Shown: positions 1 to 8,036 of the stretch, one piece after another | Layout of the letters: each line of letters opens with the position of its first letter | Position numbering within the stretch: the stretch's first letter is position 1 | DNA from: DATEZO01 sp035255485 | Lineage (GTDB): Bacteria > Pseudomonadota > Gammaproteobacteria > Burkholderiales > Burkholderiaceae_D | Assembly: GCA_035255485.1 (NCBI GenBank) | Contig: DATEZO010000187.1 | Location: 1-32,273, forward strand | Direction of reading: 5' to 3' | Length of the DNA stretch: 32,273 nt | The notes under the pieces: generated by a model | The model's database searches: none | The model's input: only the letters and a program-made list of their open reading frames with translations | What the model was told of the DNA's origin: nothing | Made by a program: the position numbers and the translations under genes

Positions 1-1
1 G

Positions 2-1408
2 GCGCGCAACAAGCCGGTATTCCTGTATTGGGGCGCGGTCTGGTGCCCGCCGTGCAACCAGGTCAAGGCGACGATTTTCAACCGGCAGAATTTCATCGAG
101 CGGTCACGTTCCTTCGTGCCGGTCTATCTCGACGGCGACAGCCCGGACGGACAAAAGCTCGGTGCGCGCTTCAAGGTGCGTGGCTATCCGACCATGATCC
201 TGTTCAGGCCGGATGGCACCGAGGTCACGCGCCTGCCAGGCGAGGTGGACGGCGAACGCTATCTGCAGGTACTGACGCTGGCAATGAATGCCGTTCGTCC
301 GGTTCGGGATACGCTGCAGGCAGCTCTGGGCGGCACGCCTTTGAGCGCCGATGACTGGCGCCTGCTGGCTGATTACTCGTGGGATACCGATGAGCAGCAA
401 CTGGTTGGCAGCAAGGACTTACCGGTAATGCTGCAACGTCTGGCAAAGGCGGCGCCGCCCGGTGATGCAGCAGTACGGCTTGCCCTGAAATCGATTGTTG
501 TCGCAACTGACGCTTCACCGGAGACTGCTGCCAGGATCGACAAGACCGCCGCGGTTGAGCAGCTCATGAAGACGCTTGCCAGTCCGCAGGTCGTACGCGA
601 TAACATGGATCTGCTGGCCAATTATGCCGCGCCCGTAATCGGGTTTATTTCGACGCCGAAGTCGGCAGCGCGAAGCCAGCTGACGACGGCCTGGAACAAG
701 GCTTTGCAAAAACTGGCTGCCGATACCGCATTATCGAAAGCCGATCGTCTGTCGGCGCTGGAAGCGCGCGTAGCCCTGGCGCGAATGGGCCAGCCAAAAG
801 GTGCGCTGGATGCGGCCTTGCTCAATGATGTCCGGCAGCAGGTGGCCCAGGCCGATCGCGCCACGACCGACGCGTATGAGCGGCAGGCGGTTATCAGCGG
901 CGCCGGTCATGTGCTATCGGAGGCCGGCTTGCTGGATGCGTCCGATACCTTGTTGAAGGCGGAATTGAAACGCTCGCATTCGCCTTATTACTTCATGCTG
1001 GCATTGGCATCGAATGCGAAGAAGCGAGGCGACAACGCGACTGCCCTTGACTGGTACGAACAGGCCTATCAGGCTGCAAAGGGACCGGCTACGCGTCTGC
1101 AATGGGGTGTCACTTACCTGAGCGGCCTGATCGACTTGGCGCCGGACGATGAGAAACGTATCGAGATCGCAGCGAAAACCATGTTTGTCGAGCTGGGCGG
1201 TACGCAGAATGCCTTCTACGAACGCAACCATGCGGTGCTGGAGCGCTTGAGCCGCAAGCTGGCGCAATGGAATACCGCCGGAAAGCATGATGCCGCGTTG
1301 CAGCGGGTGAGCGGGCAATTGGCAGATGTGTGCGCCAAACTGCCATCCGGAGACAGCCAGCGGGCGAGTTGCAAGGCGATGGTGACTGCGGCGCGCACGC
1401 GGCCATAG
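2..1408 (+). CDS. Thioredoxin-fold protein with C-terminal helical repeats (5' truncated)
   Basis: The reading frame is open from the first bases of the window, so the true start lies upstream. Counting from base 2, the visible protein has a WCPPC active site (Cys15, Cys18), then the cis-proline segment RGYPTMILF. Together these mark a thioredoxin fold of the DsbD-gamma or thioredoxin_7 type. The remaining roughly 350 residues are helical and Ala/Leu-rich, with a TPR-like stretch near 970-1130 (residues such as ALDWYEQAYQAAKG). The fold and the CxxC support a thiol-disulfide oxidoreductase or a thiol-dependent chaperone. A periplasmic location is likely, but the signal peptide would be outside the window. 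The substrate cannot be read from the sequence. The next gene starts 68 bp after the TAG and appears to have its own promoter. Confidence 0.8.
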   Translation, partial: ARNKPVFLYWGAVWCPPCNQVKATIFNRQNFIERSRSFVPVYLDGDSPDGQKLGARFKVRGYPTMILFRPDGTEVTRLPGEVDGERYLQVLTLAMNAVRPVRDTLQAALGGTPLSADDWRLLADYSWDTDEQQLVGSKDLPVMLQRLAKAAPPGDAAVRLALKSIVVATDASPETAARIDKTAAVEQLMKTLASPQVVRDNMDLLANYAAPVIGFISTPKSAARSQLTTAWNKALQKLAADTALSKADRLSALEARVALARMGQPKGALDAALLNDVRQQVAQADRATTDAYERQAVISGAGHVLSEAGLLDASDTLLKAELKRSHSPYYFMLALASNAKKRGDNATALDWYEQAYQAAKGPATRLQWGVTYLSGLIDLAPDDEKRIEIAAKTMFVELGGTQNAFYERNHAVLERLSRKLAQWNTAGKHDAALQRVSGQLADVCAKLPSGDSQRASCKAMVTAARTRP

Positions 1409-1427
1409 TCAGCTGCAACGGAGCAAG

Positions 1428-1456
1428 TTGCGTTATGATAATAAAATAGTATTATC
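1428..1456 (+). promoter_or_regulatory. Candidate promoter with overlapping palindrome
   Basis: TTGCGT at 1428-1433 and TATTAT at 1450-1455 are separated by 16 bp, a plausible sigma-70 promoter for the hydrolase gene that starts at 1477. A perfect inverted repeat, GATAATA (1437-1443) and TATTATC (1450-1456) with a 6-base spacer, covers the -10 box. A regulator bound there would block transcription. Both calls rest on the sequence only, and the AT-rich arms could be fortuitous. Confidence 0.4.
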
Positions 1457-1476
1457 AACCTGCTACGAGGGACTTC

Positions 1477-2481
1477 ATGACATCACACAATAACAAGAGT
1501 GTGCGGCGCTGGCTGTTTGCCGCATTGGTTACGTTATCCGCTGTAATGGCAAGCGCCATGCCGCAAAGCGCTTTCGCCGAGGCCCCGGCAAAATTCATGA
1601 CGCAGGTTCCAGGCTATTACCGCATGGCGCTTGGCGAGCTTGAAGTGACTGCCCTGTACGATGGTTATGTCGCTCTCGATGCAAAACTGTTGAAAGGCGC
1701 AAGTGCGAAAGACATCCAGAGCCTGCTGGCGCGGATGTTTGTCGACTCGGCCAAGGGCATGCAGACGGCAGTCAACGCGTACCTGGTCAATACCGGCCGC
1801 AATCTTGTCCTGGTGGATGCCGGTGCTGCCAAGTGTTTCGGACCGACGCTGGGAGGTATTGGCGACAATATTCGGGCCGCGGGTTATGACATGGCGCAGA
1901 TCGACACGATTCTTCTGACCCATTTGCACGGCGACCATGTATGCGGCATCGCTACGCCGGATGGGACGGCGGCGTTTCCGAATGCGACCGTGTATGTTGC
2001 CAGGAACGAGGCTGGATTCTGGCTGAACAAGGAAGTCGCCGCCAAGGCGCCGCAGCAGGTACAGCCCTTCTTCAAGCTTGCGCAGGATTCGGTTGCACCC
2101 TATGTCACCGCCGGCAGGCTGAAAGAGTTCAATGCCGGTGATACGCTGTTGCCGGGAGTCGTCTCGGTGTCGATTCCCGGGCATACGCCCGGCCATGCCG
2201 GATATCAATTCGCGTCCGGAGGGCAGACATTGCTGGTTTGGGGCGATATCGTCCATAGCCATGCAGTGCAGTTCACGCGGCCGGAAGTCTCGATCGAATT
2301 CGATGTGAATCAGAAGCAGGCAATCGCCAGCCGTAAAAAGATATTTGCGAAAGCCGCGAAAAACAAGCTCTGGATCGCAGGCGCGCATCTGCCGTTTCCC
2401 GGCATCGGCCATATCCGCGCCGACCGGAAGGGATACGCCTGGGTGCCGGCAGAGTATGCTCCGCTGCCGGCCAAACCATGA
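1477..2481 (+). CDS. Exported metallo-beta-lactamase-fold hydrolase
   Basis: This 334-residue protein begins with a signal peptide: a basic N-terminus, a hydrophobic core, and likely cleavage after SAFA near residue 34, so it should be periplasmic or secreted. It has the binuclear zinc ligands of the MBL fold: HLHGDH at 149-154, His236 within PGHTPGH, the bridging Asp257 in WGDIVHS, and His304 near the C-terminus. The overall pattern resembles the exported branch that includes methyl parathion hydrolase and PQQ-independent lactonase-like enzymes. Hydrolysis of an ester, lactone or related bond is therefore likely, but the natural substrate cannot be named. The ATG is preceded by ACGAGGGA at good spacing. 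It is transcribed alone, converging on the minus-strand gene that ends at 2559. Confidence 0.85.
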   Translation: MTSHNNKSVRRWLFAALVTLSAVMASAMPQSAFAEAPAKFMTQVPGYYRMALGELEVTALYDGYVALDAKLLKGASAKDIQSLLARMFVDSAKGMQTAVNAYLVNTGRNLVLVDAGAAKCFGPTLGGIGDNIRAAGYDMAQIDTILLTHLHGDHVCGIATPDGTAAFPNATVYVARNEAGFWLNKEVAAKAPQQVQPFFKLAQDSVAPYVTAGRLKEFNAGDTLLPGVVSVSIPGHTPGHAGYQFASGGQTLLVWGDIVHSHAVQFTRPEVSIEFDVNQKQAIASRKKIFAKAAKNKLWIAGAHLPFPGIGHIRADRKGYAWVPAEYAPLPAKP

Positions 2482-2482
2482 T

Positions 2483-2557
2483 GCCTGACAAACTCGGTTG
2501 CGCCATTCGCCCGCACCCGGGACTATCCTAAAACGATCAACTTGTTTTCTGTCAGGC
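2483..2557. repeat. Widely spaced inverted repeat between convergent genes
   Basis: GCCTGACA at 2483-2490 is the exact reverse complement of TGTCAGGC at 2550-2557. The pair fills the gap between two convergent stop codons. No T-run follows either arm, so an intrinsic terminator is not supported. A long-range hairpin in either transcript is possible, and the match could also be chance. Confidence 0.3.
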
Positions 2558-2558
2558 C

Positions 2559-2888
2559 CTAGCTGCAGTTGCTACTGCCGCAATCACCGCCGGCGTTCGA
2601 CGTTTCGATGCCGTAGCCGGCGCCCTGCAGCACGGCTTGCAAGCTCTGTTTTGAAGCGAACTGCGCATCGAATTGCACGCTCAACTCGTTGCGAAAAAGC
2701 GATGCCGTGACAGCGCTGACGCCTTCGACACCTGTTAGCACGCGCACTGCGTTGTTCATGGATTCTTCACTTGTGGCTGTTTTGAGTTTGAAAATTTCGG
2801 ATTGCGTTATTGTTCCTTTTCTCTGGTTCCAACTACAAAGATTTCTACCGCTTATCGGTAATACGTAGCCACGGTTCGTAATCGCCAT
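2559..2888 (-). CDS. HMA-fold small protein with displaced cysteines
   Basis: The C-terminal 75 residues follow the heavy-metal-associated (HMA) ferredoxin-like fold: beta-strand IFKLK, a helix with AVRVL, the GVEGVSAV turn, the strand ELSVQF, a second helix, and the ending GAGYGI. The usual MxCxxC metal motif is replaced by S40-E-E-S43. Two cysteines sit instead in a C-terminal tail, Cys103 and Cys108 (CGSSNC). The start is uncertain. The only upstream ATG is at 2888, but the first 30 residues look non-coding. An AAAAGGA ribosome site at 2814-2820 lies 6 bases before an in-frame ACG at 2807, and the next ATG (2759) would remove the first beta-strand. Metal or chaperone function is an inference from the fold. 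No transporter gene is adjacent. Confidence 0.65.
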   Translation of the reverse strand: MAITNRGYVLPISGRNLCSWNQRKGTITQSEIFKLKTATSEESMNNAVRVLTGVEGVSAVTASLFRNELSVQFDAQFASKQSLQAVLQGAGYGIETSNAGGDCGSSNCS

Positions 2889-3167
2889 ACGCTATCGGGT
2901 CGTTTAAATATGTGATCAATGACGGAAACGCGCGTCGGGAAAGTGCGTCCAGGCAATCGATATTGTGCACAAGCGAGAAAGTGGATCCTTAACCGATCGG
3001 CTGCAACTCGTTTTTGTATCCAGGACAATGGTCCGGCGCATGGAAAATTTGCTGTTCATGTATTTGTCTATCCTGTTTCCAAAAATGAACCTGTTGGATA
3101 TTGCAAGGACTAACGTTTCATATTGTGTTCATCGGATCGGATTCAAAAAAGGAGGTTTCAACCTTTT

Positions 3168-3473
3168 ATGTCCATGCAAAATTCCTTGAATTCGGGTCTT
3201 CCTCTAGCAGATGGAGATGCCTCGGGGCAAAATGTCACGCATTCCCACGGAAATATCCCTGCGGAAAAGCCGGGTGCGACATCAATGACTGCTACAGATG
3301 CCGTGAACCTGCTCTCCTTGCACAAAGGTAAACTTGCAGTGGGGGCTGCTGCCATGCTCGGCATTGCAGTGTTCTATCATTGGCGCGAGAGTAAACTGGC
3401 GAAGCATAACGAGGAAGAGTATGCGCGTTTGCAGCGGCTTAAGGCCGTGCTCGATGTCGATAAATCGAAGTAG
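3168..3473 (+). CDS. Hypothetical protein with one membrane segment
   Basis: I do not recognise this 101-residue protein. The first 55 residues are polar, with two histidines in THSHGN. A single hydrophobic segment around residues 55-70 (LAVGAAAMLGIAVFY) follows, then a charged, probably coiled-coil C-terminus rich in Glu, Lys and Arg. The topology is most simply a single-pass membrane protein, orientation unknown. The ATG at 3168 was chosen because GGAGG at 3151-3155 precedes it by 12 bases; a second in-frame ATG lies at 3174. It ends 33 bases before the FrnE-like gene, which has no strong ribosome site, so the two may be co-transcribed. Confidence 0.6.
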   Translation: MSMQNSLNSGLPLADGDASGQNVTHSHGNIPAEKPGATSMTATDAVNLLSLHKGKLAVGAAAMLGIAVFYHWRESKLAKHNEEEYARLQRLKAVLDVDKSK

Positions 3474-3506
3474 GATCATGAATCCTGGACAGGATGCCGC
3501 AAAGTA

Positions 3507-4154
3507 ATGACAACGCAACTGAAGATTGATTTCGTATCGGATGTATCGTGCCCGTGGTGCGCTATTGGATTGAATGCGCTCGAACAGGCATTGGAACGCG
3601 TCGACGGGATTCGTGCCAACCTGCATTTCCAGCCTTTCGAGCTCAATCCGCAGATGCCGCCTGAAGGCCAGGATATCAATCAGCATCTTGCCGAGAAATA
3701 CGGCAGTACTTCCGCGCAATCCGAATACAACCGCGAAGCGATCCGCGCGCGCGGCGAAGCGGTCGGTTTCGTGTTCCGCATGGACAGGCGTAGCCGCATC
3801 TACAATACTTTCGATGCGCATCGCCTGCTGCATTGGGCGGACGAGGAAGGTCGCCAGCAGGCGCTCCAGCATGTGCTGTTCCGCGCCTATTTCACCGATG
3901 GTGAAAATCCCGGCTCCCACGAAGTGCTGGTACGCCTTGCGCGCGAGGCCGGCCTCGATCCGGTTCGCGCGCAGGAAATCCTGTCATCGGATGAGTATGC
4001 CGAAGAGACACGCGAACAAGAGCGTTTTTATCTCGACCAGGGCATTCATTCGGTGCCGGCCGTGATCATCAATGACCGCTATCTGGTCCAGGGCGGGCAA
4101 CCGGTCGAGGTGTTCGAGCAGGCGTTGAGGAAGGCTGCCTTGCCTGAGCCATAG
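3507..4154 (+). CDS. FrnE-like DsbA-family oxidoreductase
   Basis: The 215-residue protein starts with a beta-strand and the active-site motif SCPWC (Cys15, Cys18) typical of the DsbA/FrnE branch of the thioredoxin superfamily. It continues with the helical insertion and the VPAVIINDRYLVQGGQP segment, which holds the cis-proline (SVPAV). There is no signal peptide, so it should act in the cytoplasm, as known FrnE proteins do. Those have disulfide-isomerase-like activity and are linked to oxidative-stress tolerance in some bacteria. Length and motif order match the family, and the C-terminus is complete. The immediate substrate is unknown. The ATG at 3507 has no strong Shine-Dalgarno sequence, which fits translation coupled to the small membrane protein upstream. 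Confidence 0.85.
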   Translation: MTTQLKIDFVSDVSCPWCAIGLNALEQALERVDGIRANLHFQPFELNPQMPPEGQDINQHLAEKYGSTSAQSEYNREAIRARGEAVGFVFRMDRRSRIYNTFDAHRLLHWADEEGRQQALQHVLFRAYFTDGENPGSHEVLVRLAREAGLDPVRAQEILSSDEYAEETREQERFYLDQGIHSVPAVIINDRYLVQGGQPVEVFEQALRKAALPEP

Positions 4155-4206
4155 GGGAGCACGGCACCCTTGCGCCGGCTCGACGACGGTGCACTGCCGG
4201 ATAGGG

Positions 4207-4551
4207 CTACTTCACATGAAGCGGCACGCGGTCGAATATCACACCGGACCAACCGGTCTTCATGAAATTGCGAATATTCTGATGGTCGACGCCGTCAGGG
4301 TTCTTGAGCACATCTTCTCGATAGTACGCGCCAAAACATGCCAGTGTCTGTTCCTGCGACAGACCTTGCAGCAAGGCGAACCCGAACAGCTTGCACGAAC
4401 CGGAATTCTGCCCGGCCTCGTTCCTCAATTCGCCATTCGTGAATGATGCGGGCGTGAATTCGTATGAGGCATTGATGACCGCCATCGTGTCGTCAAACGT
4501 CAGGGAGTCGGGCGCATCGGTTAATTTTTTGAGAAAAGTATCAATATTCAT
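4207..4551 (-). CDS. HopJ type III effector family protein
   Basis: This 114-residue protein matches what I know of the HopJ family: an N-terminal DTFLKKL helix, the TFDDTMAVINASYEFTP block, the FTNGELRNEAGQNSGSCK segment, then QGLSQEQTLACFGAYYREDVL and a short C-terminal tail. HopJ was named from Pseudomonas syringae effector surveys, but homologues occur widely in non-pathogens without secretion systems, so an effector role should not be assumed here. No type III machinery or chaperone gene lies nearby. The start is placed at ATG 4551 rather than the in-frame TTG at 4560, because the fold begins there and GGA lies 9 bases upstream. It is divergent from the methyltransferase remnant at 4671. 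Confidence 0.8.
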   Translation of the reverse strand: MNIDTFLKKLTDAPDSLTFDDTMAVINASYEFTPASFTNGELRNEAGQNSGSCKLFGFALLQGLSQEQTLACFGAYYREDVLKNPDGVDHQNIRNFMKTGWSGVIFDRVPLHVK

Positions 4552-4670
4552 TCTTTGCAATCCGTTTTATCATCCGTTTTCAATTCGGGAAATACCGCAT
4601 GCCGTCCGGCTTCCAGTAAATCAACCGTACCTTACTTTTTACCATATCACACCTCATCCCTGATATTCCC

Positions 4671-5320
4671 ATGCTGACCATTACCATTAAACAAGGCAAA
4701 GAAAAGAGTCTGCTCGACCGGCAGCCCTGGATTTATATATCCTCGGTCGAACGGGTGGATGGCAAGGCGCATGAGAGGATGCAATCCGGTGCAACGGCGC
4801 TGGTACGATCATCTTCCGGCAAATTCCTGGCACGCGCTGCCTATAGCCCGAAATCGCAAATATGTGCCCGCGTATGGAGCTTCGACGAAAACGAGCCGGT
4901 TGATCATGCGTTGATCAAACGCCGCATCAAGGCTGCTGTTTCTGCCCATGGCGGATCGAGCGCCGTCAAAAAACGCGTTTCAGGCAACCCGGTGCATCTT
5001 GTCACGGGAGAAAAAGATGGCTTGCCGGGGCTGCTGGTCGACTGGTTCGGCGGTCCCGAAGGTTATCTGATCTGCCAGTTCCAGGCGGCTGGCGTCGATG
5101 CATGGAAAGTGCCCATCGTTCAGGCCCTGATAGCGGAAACCGGCTGTTCCAATGTGTACGAGCTTGCCGATGAACTGGTACGCAAGGGCGAAGGCTTGCC
5201 AGTCGTCTCAGGTGCACTGGCCGGCGATGAGCCGCCGGATGAAATGCTGGCCATAAAAAATGGCGTACGCTAGCACTGGAATATCAAGAGCGGGAAAAGG
5301 CCGGCTTCAGGTAGAGACAT
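4671..5320 (+). pseudogene. Decaying N-terminal fragment of RlmI-type rRNA methyltransferase
   Basis: The open frame from ATG 4671 to TAG 5273 encodes 200 residues that match the N-terminal half of the RlmI family, the 23S rRNA m5C1962 methyltransferase (about 395 residues). It has the PUA-like start with KEKSLLDRQPWIY, ARAAYSPKSQICARVW, and the GEKDGLPGLLVDWFG block. The entire C-terminal SAM-binding catalytic domain is missing, so this cannot methylate RNA. After the TAG, another frame continues with family-like sequence (ALEYQEREKAGF at about 5275-5310), consistent with small indels in the expected substrate-loop region. Homology then fades before the gene ending at 5331. I infer a pseudogene with frameshifts plus a 3' deletion. 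A retained short PUA-domain product is the alternative. Confidence 0.7.
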
Positions 5321-5330
5321 TGCGCCGACA

Positions 5331-5711
5331 TTAGCTGCTTGTCGAATCGATATCCGCCAGCGATTCGCGCCCCCGCTGGGTGATGTCAAATCCTTCCGGC
5401 GATAGTCGCGGCGTGATGTGCCCTTTTTTGCTCAGGAACGTAGCGACGTCAGCGTCAAGCGTCGCAAGCGCATCGTTTGCAACAGCACGAAGCCCGTCAA
5501 TGCAGCGTTTGACAAACAAGGTTTGCTGGCCCTTCTCGGTGAGTGCAAGCTGGTTGTTTTTCTCATACTTGATGTATTTGAGGCCAGCGAGGGTCTTGGT
5601 GTTCCTTGCTACGCATGCGCTTACGCGCTCATGCCTTTTTGCGCGGCTGATTTGGGCGAGCGCGTCAAATTGATCTCGGGTCAAACTGTCGTTCACTGCG
5701 GTTTTCTCCAT
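5331..5711 (-). CDS. Hypothetical protein, probable tandem winged helix
   Basis: I do not recognise this 126-residue protein by family. Two segments have the form of a winged-helix wing: KYEKNNQLALTEKGQQTL in the middle, and RLSPEGFDITQRGRESL near the C-terminus. Each follows a predicted helix pair (LAQISRAKRHERVSACVA and ATFLSKKG). This suggests duplicated winged-helix modules and possible DNA binding, which is an inference from pattern only. ATG 5711 was chosen as the start because it begins the soluble, compositionally normal part; the Shine-Dalgarno sequence is poor. It lies immediately downstream of, and convergent with, the broken methyltransferase fragment. Confidence 0.55.
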   Translation of the reverse strand: MEKTAVNDSLTRDQFDALAQISRAKRHERVSACVARNTKTLAGLKYIKYEKNNQLALTEKGQQTLFVKRCIDGLRAVANDALATLDADVATFLSKKGHITPRLSPEGFDITQRGRESLADIDSTSS

Positions 5712-6090
5712 AAAAGCGGGTGATTCTGTTTTTGGCTCATGGTACGCGTCAAACTGCAAATTGCATCAGGGCAGCGCCGGTTTTTTTTCGATCGAGCCAT
5801 CAAACCGGGCCGGCTGGCGTGGCGAAGGAGCATCGACAATACCGGCAGAGAACATGATTTCATGCGGGTCATGTCGGAATGCGCACCGCTTGTCCTCGAT
5901 TCACGCTTGTTACGTCGCTTCATGGTTCCGCGGTTGCCTCGGCAGCGAGCATCAGCGCCAGCCTGTTTCAAATGGCGCGATGTAGGGCAAGTCATCCGTG
6001 AATTCCATGTGAATTCTATCTTCGGTCACGGAGTCAACCGGGTTGCTTGCGCTTGCCGCGAGAGGACAGTATCAATGGCGGCGGCACGCC
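5712..6090. other. Gene-free interval
   Basis: No convincing gene was found here. The longest plus-strand frame (5739-6197) is rich in Arg and Cys, has no recognisable domain, no ribosome site, and runs through the ftsH terminator into the ftsH coding sequence. It is judged to be spurious. The interval separates the starting end of the winged-helix-like gene from the 3' end of ftsH. Confidence 0.5.
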
Positions 6091-6131
6091 AAAAAAAATG
6101 CTCCGCCCCCTTTACCAGGGTTGCGGAGCAT
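6091..6131 (-). terminator. Rho-independent terminator of ftsH
   Basis: On the minus strand, ATGCTCCGC (6131-6123) pairs perfectly with GCGGAGCAT (6106-6098) across a 16-base loop and is followed by eight T residues (6097-6091 region). The hairpin lies 28 bases downstream of the ftsH stop codon, so transcription of ftsH should end here. Confidence 0.9.
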
Positions 6132-6158
6132 ATGTGCCGACATGATTACCGTGATTTA

Positions 6159-8036
6159 TTATACCGGCGCCGTTGCATTGGGTGCAATCGGGCCTGATTT
6201 GACGGACCTTTTTGCCGGACGATCGTATTTTGGCTGCCTGGTCTCAACCTCAGTCATGATGTCATGGATCTGATCGGCATCCACAGTTTCCCATTCGAGT
6301 AGCGCCTTGACCATTGCTTCGACCTTGCTCCGGTTCCGTTCCAGTAGTTCGCGCGCTAGCGCATATTGTCGATCGAGAATGCCACGAATTTCATCGTCGA
6401 CTTTCTGTTGCGTTTCTTCCGAAACCGATTTCGCACCCATGCTGAAACCCGATTCCTGGTTGTCGTCGACATACACCATGGTGCCCAGCGCCTCTGACAT
6501 GCCATAGCGCGTCACCATTGCGCGAGCAAGCTTGGTTGCCCGCTCGAAATCGTTCGAAGCGCCAGTCGACATCTGATGCATGAAGATCTCTTCAGCAATC
6601 CGCCCGCCAAACAGGATCGCGATGTCTTCCAGCATCTTGTCCTTGTACATGTTTACGCGGTCATGCTCCGGCAACTGCCAGGTTAGCCCGAGTGCAAAGC
6701 CGCGCGGCATGATGGTGACCTTGTGTACCGGGTCGGCTTTCGGCAACAACGATGCAACTACGGCATGGCCGGCTTCGTGATACGCCGTATTCCGACGCTC
6801 TTCTTCGCGCATGACGGCGGAATTGCGTTCCGGGCCCATGATGATCTTGTCTTTCGCATCCTCGAAATCTTGCATGTCCACCACCTGTTTGTTGCGGCGT
6901 GCAGCGAACAGCGCCGCCTCGTTCACCAGGTTTGCCAGTTCGGCGCCGGAAAAACCAGGCGTGCCGCGTGCAATTACATTGGATTGCACATCCTTGGAAA
7001 TCGGTACCTTGCGTACATGGACATTCAAAATCTGCTCACGACCCCGAATATCGGGTAGTCCTACCATCACCTGACGGTCGAAACGGCCGGGACGCAACAG
7101 CGCCTTGTCGAGCACATCGGCCCGATTGGTCGCGGCAACCACGATGACCCCGGAATTTACTTCAAATCCGTCCATTTCCACCAGCAACTGGTTCAGTGTC
7201 TGTTCGCGTTCGTCATTGCCCCCGCCCATGCCGGTGCCGCGCTGGCGGCCCACCGCATCGATTTCATCGATGAAGATAATGCACGGCGCATGTTGTTTTG
7301 CAGTCTGGAACATGTCGCGGACACGCGAAGCACCGACACCGACAAACATTTCAACAAAGTCAGATCCGGAAATCGTGAAGAATGGTACTTTTGCTTCGCC
7401 GGCAATGGCGCGTGCAAGCAATGTTTTACCAGTGCCCGGAGGGCCAACCATCAGTACGCCGTGCGGAACACGGCCACCGAGTTGCTGGAATTTACCCGGA
7501 TCACGCAAGAATTCGACAATCTCTCCGACTTCTTCCTTGGCTTCATCGCAGCCGGCCACGTCAGCAAGCGTCACCTGATTGGTCTGGTCATCCAGCATGC
7601 GCGCCTTGGATTTGCCCATGGACATCATGCCCCCCATGCCGCCCTTGCCTTGTGATTTTTTCATGAAAAATATCCAGACTCCGAGCAGCAGGAGCATGGG
7701 AAACCATGAAATAAAAATCTGCGACAGGAAAGAAGGGCCTTCGGGGTATTTGACATCGAACTTGACACCGCTATTGATCAGGTCATTGATCAGGCCGCGA
7801 TCCAGCATGGTTGTAGTCGACTTGAGTACGTTGCCGTTAGTAGTGACTGCAACGATCTGATTACCTTCGATCGTTGCTTGTTTGATGTTTTTTGCCTTTA
7901 TCTCCGTCAATAAATCAGAGTAGGCAATCGGGGTGGCAGACGAAGCCGTACCACCGCTCGTAAATTGATTGAAGGCGATGAAGACAACGAACATGATCGC
8001 TGCCCAGAGCGCAGCTTTAGAATACTTTGGATTCAC
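6159..8036 (-). CDS. ftsH: ATP-dependent zinc metalloprotease FtsH
   Basis: This 625-residue inner-membrane AAA+ protease degrades misfolded membrane proteins and regulatory substrates such as LpxC or sigma-32 in related bacteria. The expected order is present: TM1 near residues 10-22, a periplasmic domain, TM2 near 107-125, Walker A GPPGTGKT at 198-205, Walker B IIFIDEID at 253-260, the second region of homology with RPGRFD (315-320), zinc site HEAGH at 420-424, and the third zinc ligand Asp496 in NDFERA. Length matches proteobacterial FtsH. The start is a GTG at 8036, supported by AAGGAG a few bases upstream. It has its own terminator and no rlmE, folP or glmM beside it, unlike the usual neighbourhood, so it may be a relocated or second copy. 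Confidence 0.97.
   Translation of the reverse strand: MNPKYSKAALWAAIMFVVFIAFNQFTSGGTASSATPIAYSDLLTEIKAKNIKQATIEGNQIVAVTTNGNVLKSTTTMLDRGLINDLINSGVKFDVKYPEGPSFLSQIFISWFPMLLLLGVWIFFMKKSQGKGGMGGMMSMGKSKARMLDDQTNQVTLADVAGCDEAKEEVGEIVEFLRDPGKFQQLGGRVPHGVLMVGPPGTGKTLLARAIAGEAKVPFFTISGSDFVEMFVGVGASRVRDMFQTAKQHAPCIIFIDEIDAVGRQRGTGMGGGNDEREQTLNQLLVEMDGFEVNSGVIVVAATNRADVLDKALLRPGRFDRQVMVGLPDIRGREQILNVHVRKVPISKDVQSNVIARGTPGFSGAELANLVNEAALFAARRNKQVVDMQDFEDAKDKIIMGPERNSAVMREEERRNTAYHEAGHAVVASLLPKADPVHKVTIMPRGFALGLTWQLPEHDRVNMYKDKMLEDIAILFGGRIAEEIFMHQMSTGASNDFERATKLARAMVTRYGMSEALGTMVYVDDNQESGFSMGAKSVSEETQQKVDDEIRGILDRQYALARELLERNRSKVEAMVKALLEWETVDADQIHDIMTEVETRQPKYDRPAKRSVKSGPIAPNATAPV

Noticed and set aside
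1534..2412. A 292-codon minus-strand frame opposite the MBL-fold hydrolase
   Set aside because: Antisense to a gene with complete metal ligands and a signal peptide; no independent motif.
5739..6197. A 152-codon plus-strand frame
   Set aside because: Arg/Cys-rich composition, no ribosome site, and it runs through the ftsH terminator into ftsH coding sequence.
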